Positions 7,521-16,351 of a stretch of DNA of 33,425 nucleotides are shown in pieces. Every line of letters begins with the position of its first letter. The stretch's first letter is position 1. Position numbers and translations under genes: made by a program. Location: the NCBI RefSeq assembly GCF_016583565.1, contig NZ_NRRF01000052.1:1-33425 (forward strand), written 5' to 3'. This DNA is from Thiocystis violacea (lineage in GTDB: Bacteria > Pseudomonadota > Gammaproteobacteria > Chromatiales > Chromatiaceae). The notes beneath the pieces were generated by a model. It was given only the letters and a program-made list of their open reading frames with translations, made no database searches and was not told the DNA's origin.

Positions 7521-9773
7521 ATGCGTTTCCGCTTCCCAGTCGTCATCATCGACGAGGACTTCCGCTCCGAGAACGCGAGCGGTTTTGGCATTCGCGCCCT
7601 CGCCAAGGCGCTCGAGAGCGAGGGGCTGGAAGTGCTTGGCGTCACCAGCTATGGCGACCTGACCTCCTTCGCTCAGCAACAGAGCCGTGCCTCCTGCTTC
7701 ATCCTCTCCATCGACGACGAGGAGTTCGGCGCCGGCTCGCCGGAGGAGATCCAGGAGGCACTCTCGACACTGCGCGCCTTCGTCAAGGAGGTTCGCGTCC
7801 GTAACGAGGACATCCCGATCTTCCTCTACGGCGAGACGCGCACCTCGCGCCACATCCCGAACGACGTGCTGAAGGAGCTGCACGGCTTCATCCATATGTT
7901 CGAGGACACACCCGAGTTCATCGCACGCTATGTCGTGCGCGAGTCCAGGGTCTATCTCGACAGTCTGGCGCCGCCCTTCTTCCGGGCGCTGACCCACTAC
8001 GCCGCGGACAGCTCCTATTCCTGGCACTGCCCCGGGCACTCGGGCGGCGTGGCCTTCCTCAAGAGCCCGGTCGGGCAGATGTTCCACCAATTCTTCGGCG
8101 AGAACATGCTGCGCGCGGATGTCTGCAACGCCGTCGACGAGCTTGGACAGCTGCTCGACCATTCGGGACCGGTGGCCGCCTCCGAACTCAACGCGGCACG
8201 CATCTTCAATTGCGACCATCTGTTCTTCGTCACCAACGGCACCTCGACCTCGAACAAGATCGTCTGGCATTCGACGGTCGCGCCGGATGACATCGTGGTG
8301 GTGGATCGCAACTGCCACAAGTCGATCCTCCACGCCATCATCATGACCGGCGCCATCCCGGTCTTCCTCATGCCGACGCGCAATCATTACGGCATCATCG
8401 GGCCGATCCCGCTCGACGAATTCCGCCCCGAGAACATCCGACGGAAGATCGAGGCCAATCCATTCGCCAAGGGGGCCAAATCCAGACCCCGCGTCTTGAC
8501 CATCACCCAGAGCACCTACGACGGCGTGCTCTACAACGTCGATACCATCAAGTCGCTGCTCGATGGCGAGATCAATACCCTGCTGTTCGACGAAGCCTGG
8601 CTGCCGCACGCGTCCTTTCATGAGTTCTACGTCGGCATGCACGCCATCGGCAAGGATCGGCCGCGCTGCCATGACTCCATGGTGTTCGCCACCCAATCGA
8701 CGCACAAACTGCTGGCCGGTCTATCCCAGGCCTCTCAGATCCTGGTCCAGGAGTCGGATTCGCGCACCCTGGATCGGAACACCTTCATCGAAGCCTACCT
8801 GATGCACTCCTCCACCAGTCCGCAGTACGCCATCATCGCGTCCTGCGACGTCGCCGCCGCCATGATGGAGCCGCCGGGCGGCACCGCCCTGGTGCACGAG
8901 TCGATCATGGAGGCGCTCGACTTCCGCCGCGCGATGCGCAAGGTCGACGAGGAATTCGGCGCCGACTGGTGGTTCAAGGTCTGGGGCCCCGACTATCTGG
9001 CCGAGGAAGGCATCGGCGATCGCGACGATTGGGTGCTGAAGGCGGACGATCGCTGGCACGGCTTCGGCGATCTGGCCTCTGGCTTCAACATGCTGGACCC
9101 CATCAAGGCGACCGTCATCACGCCCGGCTTGGACGTCGACGGCAAATTCGCCGATTCGGGCATCCCCGCGGCCATTGTCACCAAGTATCTGGCCGAGCAC
9201 GGCATCGTGGTGGAGAAGACCGGTCTCTACTCCTTCTTCATCATGTTCACCATCGGCATCACCAAGGGCCGCTGGAACACCATGGTGACCGAGCTGCAGC
9301 AGTTTAAGGACGACTACGACCGCAATCAGCCGCTTTGGCGCGTCCTGCCCGAGTTCATCCAGGCCTATCCCCGCTACGAAAAGATCGGGCTGCGCGACCT
9401 CTGCGATCAGATCCACGGCATCTACAAGGCGAACGATGTCGCCCGCCTGACCACCGAGATGTACCTCTCCGACTTCATCCCGGCCATGAAGCCGGCCGTC
9501 GCCTTCGCCAGGATGGCGCATCGCGAGATCGACCGAGTGGGTATCGATGACCTGGAAGGCCGCATCACCAGCGTTCTATTGACCCCCTACCCTCCTGGTA
9601 TCCCGCTTCTGATCCCGGGCGAGCGTTTCAACAGCACCATCGTTCGTTATCTGCAGTTCGCCCGTGTCTTCAACACGCAATTCCCGGGCTTCGAGACCGA
9701 TATACACGGCTTGGTCAAGGAGAAGGTCAATGGTGAGACCCGCTATTGCGTCGATTGCGTGAAACCCTCGTAA
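7521..9773 (+). CDS. Fold-type I Orn/Lys/Arg decarboxylase
   Basis: This 750-residue PLP decarboxylase has the N-terminal receiver-like wing domain (about 1-135), the aminotransferase-fold core and the C-terminal domain of the AdiA/CadA/SpeC family. Diagnostic segments are YSWHCPGHSGGVAF, VVVVDRNCHKSI, TQSTYDGVLYN, LLFDEAW, the PLP-lysine motif STHKLLAGLSQ with Lys396, and TPYPPGIPLLIPGE near the end. Length is closest to arginine decarboxylase AdiA (about 755), but sequence by eye does not settle arginine, lysine or ornithine. Placed after the two carboxy(nor)spermidine genes, it most likely supplies the diamine precursor, directly as putrescine or via agmatine. CAGGAGT lies about 7 bases before the ATG. 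It may belong to the same operon, but the 7381 element intervenes. Confidence 0.9.
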   Translation: MRFRFPVVIIDEDFRSENASGFGIRALAKALESEGLEVLGVTSYGDLTSFAQQQSRASCFILSIDDEEFGAGSPEEIQEALSTLRAFVKEVRVRNEDIPIFLYGETRTSRHIPNDVLKELHGFIHMFEDTPEFIARYVVRESRVYLDSLAPPFFRALTHYAADSSYSWHCPGHSGGVAFLKSPVGQMFHQFFGENMLRADVCNAVDELGQLLDHSGPVAASELNAARIFNCDHLFFVTNGTSTSNKIVWHSTVAPDDIVVVDRNCHKSILHAIIMTGAIPVFLMPTRNHYGIIGPIPLDEFRPENIRRKIEANPFAKGAKSRPRVLTITQSTYDGVLYNVDTIKSLLDGEINTLLFDEAWLPHASFHEFYVGMHAIGKDRPRCHDSMVFATQSTHKLLAGLSQASQILVQESDSRTLDRNTFIEAYLMHSSTSPQYAIIASCDVAAAMMEPPGGTALVHESIMEALDFRRAMRKVDEEFGADWWFKVWGPDYLAEEGIGDRDDWVLKADDRWHGFGDLASGFNMLDPIKATVITPGLDVDGKFADSGIPAAIVTKYLAEHGIVVEKTGLYSFFIMFTIGITKGRWNTMVTELQQFKDDYDRNQPLWRVLPEFIQAYPRYEKIGLRDLCDQIHGIYKANDVARLTTEMYLSDFIPAMKPAVAFARMAHREIDRVGIDDLEGRITSVLLTPYPPGIPLLIPGERFNSTIVRYLQFARVFNTQFPGFETDIHGLVKEKVNGETRYCVDCVKPS

Positions 9774-9892
9774 GCGGCGGACGACAGTCTGGAACTGGAC
9801 AACGCTCGCGCGCATCATGGCACGGCCCGTCCCTGAGCTGGGCTTAGGCGACGCGCCCCTTGAGCCGACTTCTGATAGGAGGAAGCACCTCG

Positions 9893-11548
9893 ATGCCGAT
9901 CCGCGGAGGCACCCACCGATTCATCCGTCCATCCGCCCTGGCGCTGCTGACAACGTTGTCCGCGGGGGTCCAGGCCGGCCAGAGCGCCGAGCAACTGGCG
10001 CACTCAGGCGATCCCGCGCGCGGCATCGAGCCCTGCGCCAACTGTCACCAAGCCAACGGCGGGGGCAGCGAGGAGATTGGCGCGCCTCGGCTGGCGGCGA
10101 TGGGCGCGCCCTACCTCGCGGCGCAGATCCGTCACTTCAAGAACGGTGACCGCAAGCACTCGATCATGACGCCCTGGGCCGAGTTGCTCACTGATGAGGA
10201 GACCAGGGCGCTCAGCGGCTACTACGCGGCCCTGCCGCCAGCGAGCAACGCCCAGGTGCCTGCGGGACTCGATCCCAAGGCGGGTGAAGGGCTGGCCCGC
10301 GATGGCGATTGGGATGGGCGCCGCTTGCCGGCCTGCGGGCAATGCCACGGCCCGCTCGGCATCGGCGCCGCAGAGCAGTTCCCGGCGCTGGCGGGACAGC
10401 CCTACAACTATCTGATTGGCCAGCTCGCGGCCTGGACCACGGGCAAGCGCAAGGGCGATCCATTGGGCATGATGGGCGCGATCAACGCCAAGATATCCGT
10501 GGCCGAATCACAAGCCGCCGCCGCCTTCTACGCATCGCTGCCGGCGACGCGGGCCGCGGCGGCCGCGGTCGAGATGCGCCAGGGCCAAGCCGTGCCGGGG
10601 ATCGCCGCGCTGTCGGCGCCCACGCCCACACCCGAGTCGCGCGCCAGCCGACACGCCGATCAGGGCGAAGTCCCGTCGGGCCGCGCCCCGGACGCCGCGC
10701 GTCATTTCGAGCCACCAGCCCGCGGCGACATGCCGAGCGATGCCTTCGGTGAGATGGTCGCCCTCGGCGAAGCGATCTTTCGCCAAACCGATCGCCATGC
10801 GGTCTCCGCCCCTTATGTCGGCAACACCCAAGTCTGCGAGGGCTGTCATCTGGACGCGGGCCGGCTCGCGGACTCGGCACCCATGTGGGCCGCCTGGGTG
10901 GCCTATCCCGCGTATCGCAGCAAGAACAAGCGCGTCAACACCCTGATCGAGCGCATTCAGGGCTGCTTCGAATACTCCATGAATGCGCAGGCATCGCGGG
11001 CGGGCCATCCGCCGACGGCCGAGAGCCAAACCATGCATGCGCTCTTGAGCTACTTCTATTGGCTCGCCACCGGCGCACCCACGGGCGACAAGACCATGCC
11101 GGGGCGGGGTTATCCGACGCTCGCGCGCACCGATGCAGGCTTCGACCCCGCGCGCGGCGTGGCGGTCTACGGCGAGAAGTGCGCCATCTGCCACGGCGCC
11201 GATGGCGAGGGCGGCTTCGCCGGTGACCTCATGGTCTTTCCGCCGCTCTGGGGTGCACAGTCCTACAACTGGGGCGCCGGCATGCACAAGATCGACACCG
11301 CTGCCGCCTACATCAAGCAGAACATGCCGCTCGGCAATGTCATCGAGCTGACCGCTCAAGATGCCTGGGACGTGGCCGCCTTCATCAACAGCCACGAGCG
11401 CCCCCAGGATCCGCGCTTCGACGGCGATCTGGCGCAAACCACCAAGCAATTTCACAACGGCGAGTTCGACTACTACGGCAAGCGCAAAGGCGCCGACGGG
11501 CAGCTGTTGGGCACGGCATCCGAAGGTGCAAAACGCTCGAAGCCGTGA
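9893..11548 (+). CDS. tsdBA: TsdBA fusion: tetraheme thiosulfate dehydrogenase
   Basis: This 551-residue periplasmic cytochrome carries four CXXCH hemes: CANCH (Cys48), CGQCH (Cys148), CEGCH (Cys315) and CAICH (Cys430). The N-terminal half is a cytochrome c4-like diheme unit resembling TsdB. The C-terminal half is TsdA-like: CEGCHLDAGRLADSAPMW, PAYRSKNKRVNTLIERIQG, then a Cys in GCFEYSMN (Cys358), 43 residues after the first Cys of its heme motif, as expected for the unusual Cys-ligated active-site heme. TsdA joins two thiosulfates to tetrathionate (reversibly) and TsdB accepts electrons; natural TsdBA fusions are known in Marichromatium. A proline/alanine-rich linker (about 240-285) joins the halves. 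I chose the ATG at 9893, preceded by AGGAGGA, over an upstream TTG because it gives a clean signal peptide ending near VQAGQ. Confidence 0.88.
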   Translation: MPIRGGTHRFIRPSALALLTTLSAGVQAGQSAEQLAHSGDPARGIEPCANCHQANGGGSEEIGAPRLAAMGAPYLAAQIRHFKNGDRKHSIMTPWAELLTDEETRALSGYYAALPPASNAQVPAGLDPKAGEGLARDGDWDGRRLPACGQCHGPLGIGAAEQFPALAGQPYNYLIGQLAAWTTGKRKGDPLGMMGAINAKISVAESQAAAAFYASLPATRAAAAAVEMRQGQAVPGIAALSAPTPTPESRASRHADQGEVPSGRAPDAARHFEPPARGDMPSDAFGEMVALGEAIFRQTDRHAVSAPYVGNTQVCEGCHLDAGRLADSAPMWAAWVAYPAYRSKNKRVNTLIERIQGCFEYSMNAQASRAGHPPTAESQTMHALLSYFYWLATGAPTGDKTMPGRGYPTLARTDAGFDPARGVAVYGEKCAICHGADGEGGFAGDLMVFPPLWGAQSYNWGAGMHKIDTAAAYIKQNMPLGNVIELTAQDAWDVAAFINSHERPQDPRFDGDLAQTTKQFHNGEFDYYGKRKGADGQLLGTASEGAKRSKP

Positions 11549-11565
11549 GCTGAGAGGCTCATCAA

Positions 11566-11587
11566 GGCGGCGCGGCGTTGCGCCGCC
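11566..11587 (+). terminator. Candidate terminator hairpin after tsdBA
   Basis: GGCGGCGC and GCGCCGCC form a perfect 8-base stem around a 6-base loop, 17 bases after the tsdBA stop. There is no downstream T-run, so intrinsic termination is uncertain. A weaker 7-base stem follows at 11619-11637. Confidence 0.4.
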
Positions 11588-11756
11588 ATCGCCATCAATG
11601 CACCTCGCCTTGAAAGATCGACGACGATCAGTCGTCGCCCAGCCGAAAGACCATGCCCTCTAAAGCCCCCCCTAAAGACCATGGCCACCGGAACGCGGGG
11701 CGGCCATCGCGCACACCTCGTGACCTCGTGCTGTCCCAAGGCGTCTCCGTGCGCGC

Positions 11757-11802
11757 CTGACACAAAACCTTAGCAAGCGCGCGGCCGCAGCGGTGCTAGA
11801 GT
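11757..11802 (+). promoter_or_regulatory. Weak PhoB-like box upstream of ppk2
   Basis: CTGACACAAAA (11757-11767) is followed directly by CCTTAGCAAGC (11768-11778). The second unit resembles the CCTTAACA units before pstS2 and the chemoreceptor gene. A -10-like TAGAGT lies at 11797-11802, about 22 bases beyond the box, one helical turn further than at the other sites. That misfit makes this the least certain box. The rest of the 11549-11869 gap holds two hairpins and no gene. Confidence 0.35.
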
Positions 11803-11869
11803 CAAGCCGGCTTCGCGGGCGGGCGCTCTCCCGCGAGTCGCCATCGCCATTGACACTGGGAGCAACCTG

Positions 11870-12790
11870 ATGTGCATCGACGACGGGCATTTCGAAGGCA
11901 TGGACTGGATCCGGGCGGAGCTCGAAGACACGCTCGACGAGGATTTCGAGCTGGAGATCTCCGAGCCGGCGCTCTCCATGGAGCTGCGCAAGATCTACAA
12001 GCGCAAGCATCCGGACACGCTCGACCGCGCGACCTATTTCAGGGCACTGCTGACGCTCCAGGCGGAGCTGATCAAGCTGCAGGACTGGGTCGAGCACAGC
12101 GGAGAGAAGGTCGCCGTGATCTTCGAGGGCCGCGACGCCGCCGGCAAGGGCGGCGTCATCAAGCGCATCACCCAACGGCTCAACCCGCGTGTCTGCCGGG
12201 TCGTGGCGCTCGGCAAGCCGAGCGATCGCGAGCGCACCCAGTGGTATTTCCAGCGCTATGTCCCGCATCTGCCCGCCGGCGGCGAGATCGTGCTCTTCGA
12301 CCGCTCCTGGTACAACAGATCCGGCGTCGAGCGGGTCATGGGCTTTGCCACGCCGGACCAGGTCGAGCAGTTCTTCCAGGACGTGCCGGAATTCGAGCGC
12401 ATGTTGGTGCGCTCCGGCATCCGACTCATCAAGTACTGGTTCTCCATCACGGATGAGGAGCAGCAGCTGCGCTTCCTGATCCGCATCCATGATCCGCTCA
12501 AGCAGTGGAAGCTGAGCCCGATGGACTTGCAGTCGCGCGTGCGCTGGGAGGCCTATACCAAGGCCAAGGAGGAGACCTTCGCGCGGACCAACATCCCGGA
12601 GGCGCCCTGGTTCGTGGTTGAGGGCAACGACAAGAAGCGCGCCCGCCTCAACTGCATCCACCACCTGCTGGAACAGATCCCCTACGAAGAGGTCCAGCAC
12701 GAGCCAATCGCCCTCCCCGACCGGATCTTCAACCCGGACTATGAGCGCGAGACCCTGCCGCCCGAGCTGCAGGTTCCGCGACGGTATTGA
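11870..12790 (+). CDS. ppk2: Polyphosphate kinase 2 (PPK2) family protein
   Basis: The 306-residue product is a one-domain PPK2, which transfers phosphate between polyphosphate and nucleotides in the cytoplasm. The Walker A motif GRDAAGKGG is at residues 87-95. The FQRYVPHLPAGGEIVLFDRS strand with the lid DRSWYNRSGVERVMGF starts at residue 144, and RFLIRIHDPLKQWKLSPMD, W..Y..AKEETF and APWFVVEGNDKKRARLN complete the fold. Length and motifs fit the single-domain class, which mainly phosphorylates (d)NDP. The acidic first 35 residues (ELEDTLDEDFELEI) are a lineage-specific extension. It opens the phosphate island, next to a phosphodiesterase and upstream of phoU and pst; a weak Pho-like box precedes it. 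Confidence 0.93.
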   Translation: MCIDDGHFEGMDWIRAELEDTLDEDFELEISEPALSMELRKIYKRKHPDTLDRATYFRALLTLQAELIKLQDWVEHSGEKVAVIFEGRDAAGKGGVIKRITQRLNPRVCRVVALGKPSDRERTQWYFQRYVPHLPAGGEIVLFDRSWYNRSGVERVMGFATPDQVEQFFQDVPEFERMLVRSGIRLIKYWFSITDEEQQLRFLIRIHDPLKQWKLSPMDLQSRVRWEAYTKAKEETFARTNIPEAPWFVVEGNDKKRARLNCIHHLLEQIPYEEVQHEPIALPDRIFNPDYERETLPPELQVPRRY

Positions 12791-12864
12791 GCGCGCCAGT
12801 CGCCTGGCAGCAGGGGACCAAGCTGAGAACGACCTGAGATCGCTCAACCGAGGGGCATGCGAAG

Positions 12865-12900
12865 ATGCGCATCCTGATGCTGTCCGACGTTCACTCCCCA
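12865..12900 (+). pseudogene. Possible truncated 5' end of a lost gene
   Basis: After a GAGGGG ribosome-site-like sequence an ATG opens MRILMLSDVHSP, which resembles the start of GT4-type glycosyltransferases (typically MRILMLSDVYFP). The similarity stops at once and the frame runs into the 3' end of the phosphodiesterase gene on the other strand. This looks like a gene cut at a rearrangement junction. With only about 12 codons, chance similarity cannot be excluded. Confidence 0.3.
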
Positions 12901-12910
12901 TCCTCGGGGG

Positions 12911-14191
12911 CTAGAGCCCCATGCAGTTGGCGTAGTAGGTCACGGTCGCCGGCCAGTCGGAGAAGATGCCGAGGATCTTGACCTGGCGGGCCAGGACGTC
13001 CAGTGCCTTGTACATGTCGCTATCCGTGCGGATCGCCTTGCCCTCCGGGTCGAACAGGTAGTACCAGCCGGCTTGCGAGGCGCCCTTGCGCAGATCGGCG
13101 CGCTCGAAGGTCCAGGTGATGATGTCCAGACCCGCCCTCTTGATGTCGCGCGCGTAGTCGGAGGGAACGACCTCGCCGGCGTCGGTGACGCTGAGCAGCG
13201 CCCACATCGGCGGGGCGAAGATCCGAATGCCCCGCCCCCGCAGCTCCTTGAGTGCATCGAGGCTCAACCGCTGGATGGGGGGACTTGCCGTTGGGTCGAT
13301 GCTGTCCAAATAGACGGCCTGCCTGCCGAACTTCGGATCCTGCGCGATCCAGTAGAGGACATCCTCCTTGTTGAAGGATTGGACCCAGGCGTCGCGCGGG
13401 CTCACGCCGGCCGTCTCCAGCTCGTCGATGAACCTCTGTGCATAGGCTTCTTGGCCGCCGAAGATGTCATCGACGCGGTCTTGGTGCGTTGCCCCCTTGA
13501 GCTCGGGCGTGTGTTTGACTCCGTTCGCTTGATTGATCGCGATGCTCTCCCTGAAGGTCACCACATGCGCGCGGCCGGTGTAGAGATCGGTCCGCCAATC
13601 GGCCGTGCCGCCGAGAAAGCCCTCCGCCGTCCTCGCTGTCGGGTCGCTGGCGTCCATCTTCGCCTCAAGCGTCTTGAACTCGTCCAAGGTCAGATCGCTG
13701 GCGCAGCAAACCGGCGACGCCTTGCCGCCCTCCGCGGGAGGCGTCCAGGGCAGGCTGCACTTCGCGTTGAGCTCGGTGGCGACGATGTTGGTCGTGGTCG
13801 CCAGATCGCATTCGCTATGGCGGCAGACCAGCTCGCCGTCCGCGGTGAAGGTGACATCGCATTCGACGATACCCGCGCCCATGCGCGCGCCAGCCATGTA
13901 GGCCAGGTCCGAATGCTCCGGGAACATCATGGCCGCTCCACGGTGACCGATCGAGAAGTCACTGCGGGAGAAGGGACCCTGCCCGCAGCCCATGAGCCGG
14001 TCCTTCAGCCGACTCTCCTCCATCCCCTCGACCAGATAGAAGGGACGCGGACCCAGCTGGATGCTGGCCGCCGAAGGCCGATAGCCAGGACGTCCCCGGT
14101 CCGATTCATCGAAGCCGTGCCCGTTCGCGACGGCAACCCCCGTGGCAAGGAGTGCTGCCAGCGTCGTTGCCAACCTGTTCTTGTGCGTCAT
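12911..14191 (-). CDS. Secreted glycerophosphodiester phosphodiesterase
   Basis: This 426-residue protein has a signal peptide (MTHKNRLATTLAALLATGVAV, cleavage near residue 23) and a GDPD TIM-barrel. Active-site motifs are IGHRGAAMMFPEHS (His83, Arg84), GAGIVECDVTFTADGELVC with Glu110 and Asp112, and RHSECDL with His125. Late strands include WVQSFN, IDITWT-like IITWTFERADL and LGIFSDWPATV. It would release glycerol-3-phosphate from phospholipid-derived diesters in the periplasm, a typical phosphate-starvation function. It is longer than E. coli GlpQ (about 358) because of an insert around residues 130-200. It is transcribed away from the chemoreceptor gene; I found no Pho box in its own orientation. 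Confidence 0.9.
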   Translation of the reverse strand: MTHKNRLATTLAALLATGVAVANGHGFDESDRGRPGYRPSAASIQLGPRPFYLVEGMEESRLKDRLMGCGQGPFSRSDFSIGHRGAAMMFPEHSDLAYMAGARMGAGIVECDVTFTADGELVCRHSECDLATTTNIVATELNAKCSLPWTPPAEGGKASPVCCASDLTLDEFKTLEAKMDASDPTARTAEGFLGGTADWRTDLYTGRAHVVTFRESIAINQANGVKHTPELKGATHQDRVDDIFGGQEAYAQRFIDELETAGVSPRDAWVQSFNKEDVLYWIAQDPKFGRQAVYLDSIDPTASPPIQRLSLDALKELRGRGIRIFAPPMWALLSVTDAGEVVPSDYARDIKRAGLDIITWTFERADLRKGASQAGWYYLFDPEGKAIRTDSDMYKALDVLARQVKILGIFSDWPATVTYYANCMGL

Positions 14192-14378
14192 CGGATACCC
14201 CTATGCGTTTGAGTTGCGTCCTTGGGCGCGGAGTCACGCCCAAAACCCACTCTAGTGGCACGGGATGTACGCGCGATGGCCGTTGCGTTGCCTTCTCGTG
14301 AAGCGCTCGCAGCCCCCTGCCCCGGCCAGACCGCAGGCGAGCATTGGGAAGGGCGACGCGGATCACAGTTGGACACGC

Positions 14379-14412
14379 CTGTCATCGAACCTTAACAACC
14401 CCCTGCTCTACT
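14379..14412 (+). promoter_or_regulatory. PhoB-type box upstream of the chemoreceptor gene
   Basis: CTGTCATCGAA (14379-14389) is followed directly by CCTTAACAACC (14390-14400), the arrangement seen in the E. coli pstS promoter (CTGTCAT unit followed by a CTTACAT-like unit). An extended -10-like TGCTCTACT lies at 14404-14412, about ten bases beyond the box. The orientation points to the chemoreceptor gene at 14475. The same spacer (14192-14474) must also hold the promoter of the divergent phosphodiesterase gene, which I could not place. Confidence 0.6.
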
Positions 14413-14474
14413 GACGGCGCGCGCAAGGATACGCGCCGCGCGCCCCTCCTCTCTTCGCATGGCAGAGACAGTCT

Positions 14475-16343
14475 ATGAGTATCCGCCGAAGCGTCACCCT
14501 GGCCGCCATCTCGGTCACCCTGCTGGTGGCCGCCGTCCTGGTTCTGCTCGCGCAGGTCAGCAATGCGCGCATCGAGGCGCGTGTTGCGCAGGAGGTCGCG
14601 CTCGGCAAGACCCTGGCGTGGACTCAGGTCACAGAGCGCGTCTTCGAGAAGATGGAAGGCGGCATCGCCGACTTCGAGCGCGATTTCTACCTCAAGCAGG
14701 CGCTCAAGAACCAGGACGCCAAGGCCCTTGCCGAGGCCGCCGACGCCCTCGACAACCTCATCGGCGAGCAAGGCTATTACGATGCCCTTTGGGTGTTCGA
14801 CGCGCAGCGCCAACGCCTGTGCTGCGGGGCGCACGGCGCGGTTCCCGCGGATGTCCTGCCCTTGGTGCTCGCAACAGCCAGCGACGGTCTGCCGCATCAC
14901 GCCGTGGCCCTTGATCGACAGGGCTCGCCCGTGGCGCTGCTGGCATTCACGCTACGCTCACGCCACGACAGCATCGGCACTGTGGTCTTTCAGTCCCCGA
15001 TCGCCCCGGCGCTGGCGAGGCTCAAGGCTCTCGATGGCTCGGATGCCTTCCTGGTCGGGGCGGATGGCGCGCTGTTCGGCGGCACGGATCCCGCGCTCTA
15101 CGCACACTTGGACGTGCGGCCCTCGCCGCTGGGTGAGGTCAGCCGCCGGACGCTGGTGTCGGGTCCGCTCGCCCATGCCGTGGCGGTCCTCCCCATCCGG
15201 GGCATCGACGGGGAGCCCATCGCCCACCTCATCAGCGTCTCGGATGACACCGCGAGTCATGCCGCGCAACAGCGCTTCGAGCGCATCGCCTACGCCAGCG
15301 TCGCGCTGATCCTGGCGCTCGCCCTGGCCGGGCTCTATCTTTACATGCGACATGCATTGAAGCCGCTGGACGCCGCGGTCCGCACGGTCACGGCCCTGGC
15401 CGACGGTGACCTCAACGTTTCCTTCAAGACGGGACGGAGCGACGAAGTCGGGCAGCTGATGACGGCCTTGCAATCCATGGTCGAGCGGATTCGCGGCATC
15501 GTCAGCCACCTTCACACGACCAGCGGGGAGTTGCACGATTCAGCCGGCGACATCGAGCGCCTGGCGCATACGAGCAAGATCCAGTTCGACCGTCAGAAGG
15601 CCGAAACAGTGCAGGTGGATGGCGCCATCGCACAGCTGTCGACCTCGGCCCAGCGCATCGTCGACCACACCAGTCATGCCGTCGGAACCACCACAGAGGC
15701 CCAGGCGCGCATCCTCGGGAGTCGCCAGATCCTGGAGCAGACGACGCGGATCATCGACCGCCTGGCGGTCGAGATCGATGACTCGGCCACCGTGGTGCTG
15801 AGTCTCGCCGAGCGCAGCCATGCCGCTGGCAAGGTGTTGGACGTCATCCGCGGCATCGCCAATCAAACCGGCTTGCTCGCCCTCAATGCCTCGATCGAGG
15901 CGGCGCGCGCGGGCGAGCAGGGCCGCGGCTTCGCCGTGGTCGCCGACGAGGTGCGCCAGCTCGCGACGCGCACCGAGCAGTCCATCGCAGAGATCGAGGG
16001 ACTCATCAAGGCGCTGCAAGCCAGCTCCAGCGACGCCGTCGGCGTCATCCACGCCAACCGTGACCGTGCGCGCCAGAGCATCCATCACTATGGTCAGACC
16101 GTCGAGAACCTCGACGCCTTCGCCGCCTCGATCGTGCATCTGACCGACATGACGCAGCGCGTCGCCGAGGCGGCCGAAGAGCAGAGCCGCATGGTGGATA
16201 CCATCGCACTCAGCGTGAATCAGATCGCGTGCCTGGCCGAGGATCACGCCGAGGCGGCCGATTCCGGATTTGCCCAATGCGCGCAGCTCAACCAGATGTC
16301 GTCCGCCTTGCGGGAGCGCGTCGCTTACTTCCGCCTGCAGTGA
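14475..16343 (+). CDS. Methyl-accepting chemotaxis protein
   Basis: A 622-residue membrane chemoreceptor: TM1 at about residues 8-27, a periplasmic sensor of roughly 245 residues (Cache-like by size and the YYDALWVFDAQRQ pattern), TM2 at about 275-295 (VALILALALAGLYLYM), HAMP (DAAVRTVTALADGDLNVSF) and a long signalling coiled coil. The conserved hairpin tip GIANQTGLLALNASIEAARA starts near residue 460 and continues EQGRGFAVVADEVRQLATRTEQ. No C-terminal CheR-binding pentapeptide is seen. The gene is followed, after an 8-base gap, by an EAL/GGDEF gene. With a Pho-type box upstream, it may report on phosphate or a phosphate-linked ligand; the ligand cannot be read from the sequence. Confidence 0.92.
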   Translation: MSIRRSVTLAAISVTLLVAAVLVLLAQVSNARIEARVAQEVALGKTLAWTQVTERVFEKMEGGIADFERDFYLKQALKNQDAKALAEAADALDNLIGEQGYYDALWVFDAQRQRLCCGAHGAVPADVLPLVLATASDGLPHHAVALDRQGSPVALLAFTLRSRHDSIGTVVFQSPIAPALARLKALDGSDAFLVGADGALFGGTDPALYAHLDVRPSPLGEVSRRTLVSGPLAHAVAVLPIRGIDGEPIAHLISVSDDTASHAAQQRFERIAYASVALILALALAGLYLYMRHALKPLDAAVRTVTALADGDLNVSFKTGRSDEVGQLMTALQSMVERIRGIVSHLHTTSGELHDSAGDIERLAHTSKIQFDRQKAETVQVDGAIAQLSTSAQRIVDHTSHAVGTTTEAQARILGSRQILEQTTRIIDRLAVEIDDSATVVLSLAERSHAAGKVLDVIRGIANQTGLLALNASIEAARAGEQGRGFAVVADEVRQLATRTEQSIAEIEGLIKALQASSSDAVGVIHANRDRARQSIHHYGQTVENLDAFAASIVHLTDMTQRVAEAAEEQSRMVDTIALSVNQIACLAEDHAEAADSGFAQCAQLNQMSSALRERVAYFRLQ

Positions 16344-16351
16344 GGACGGCC

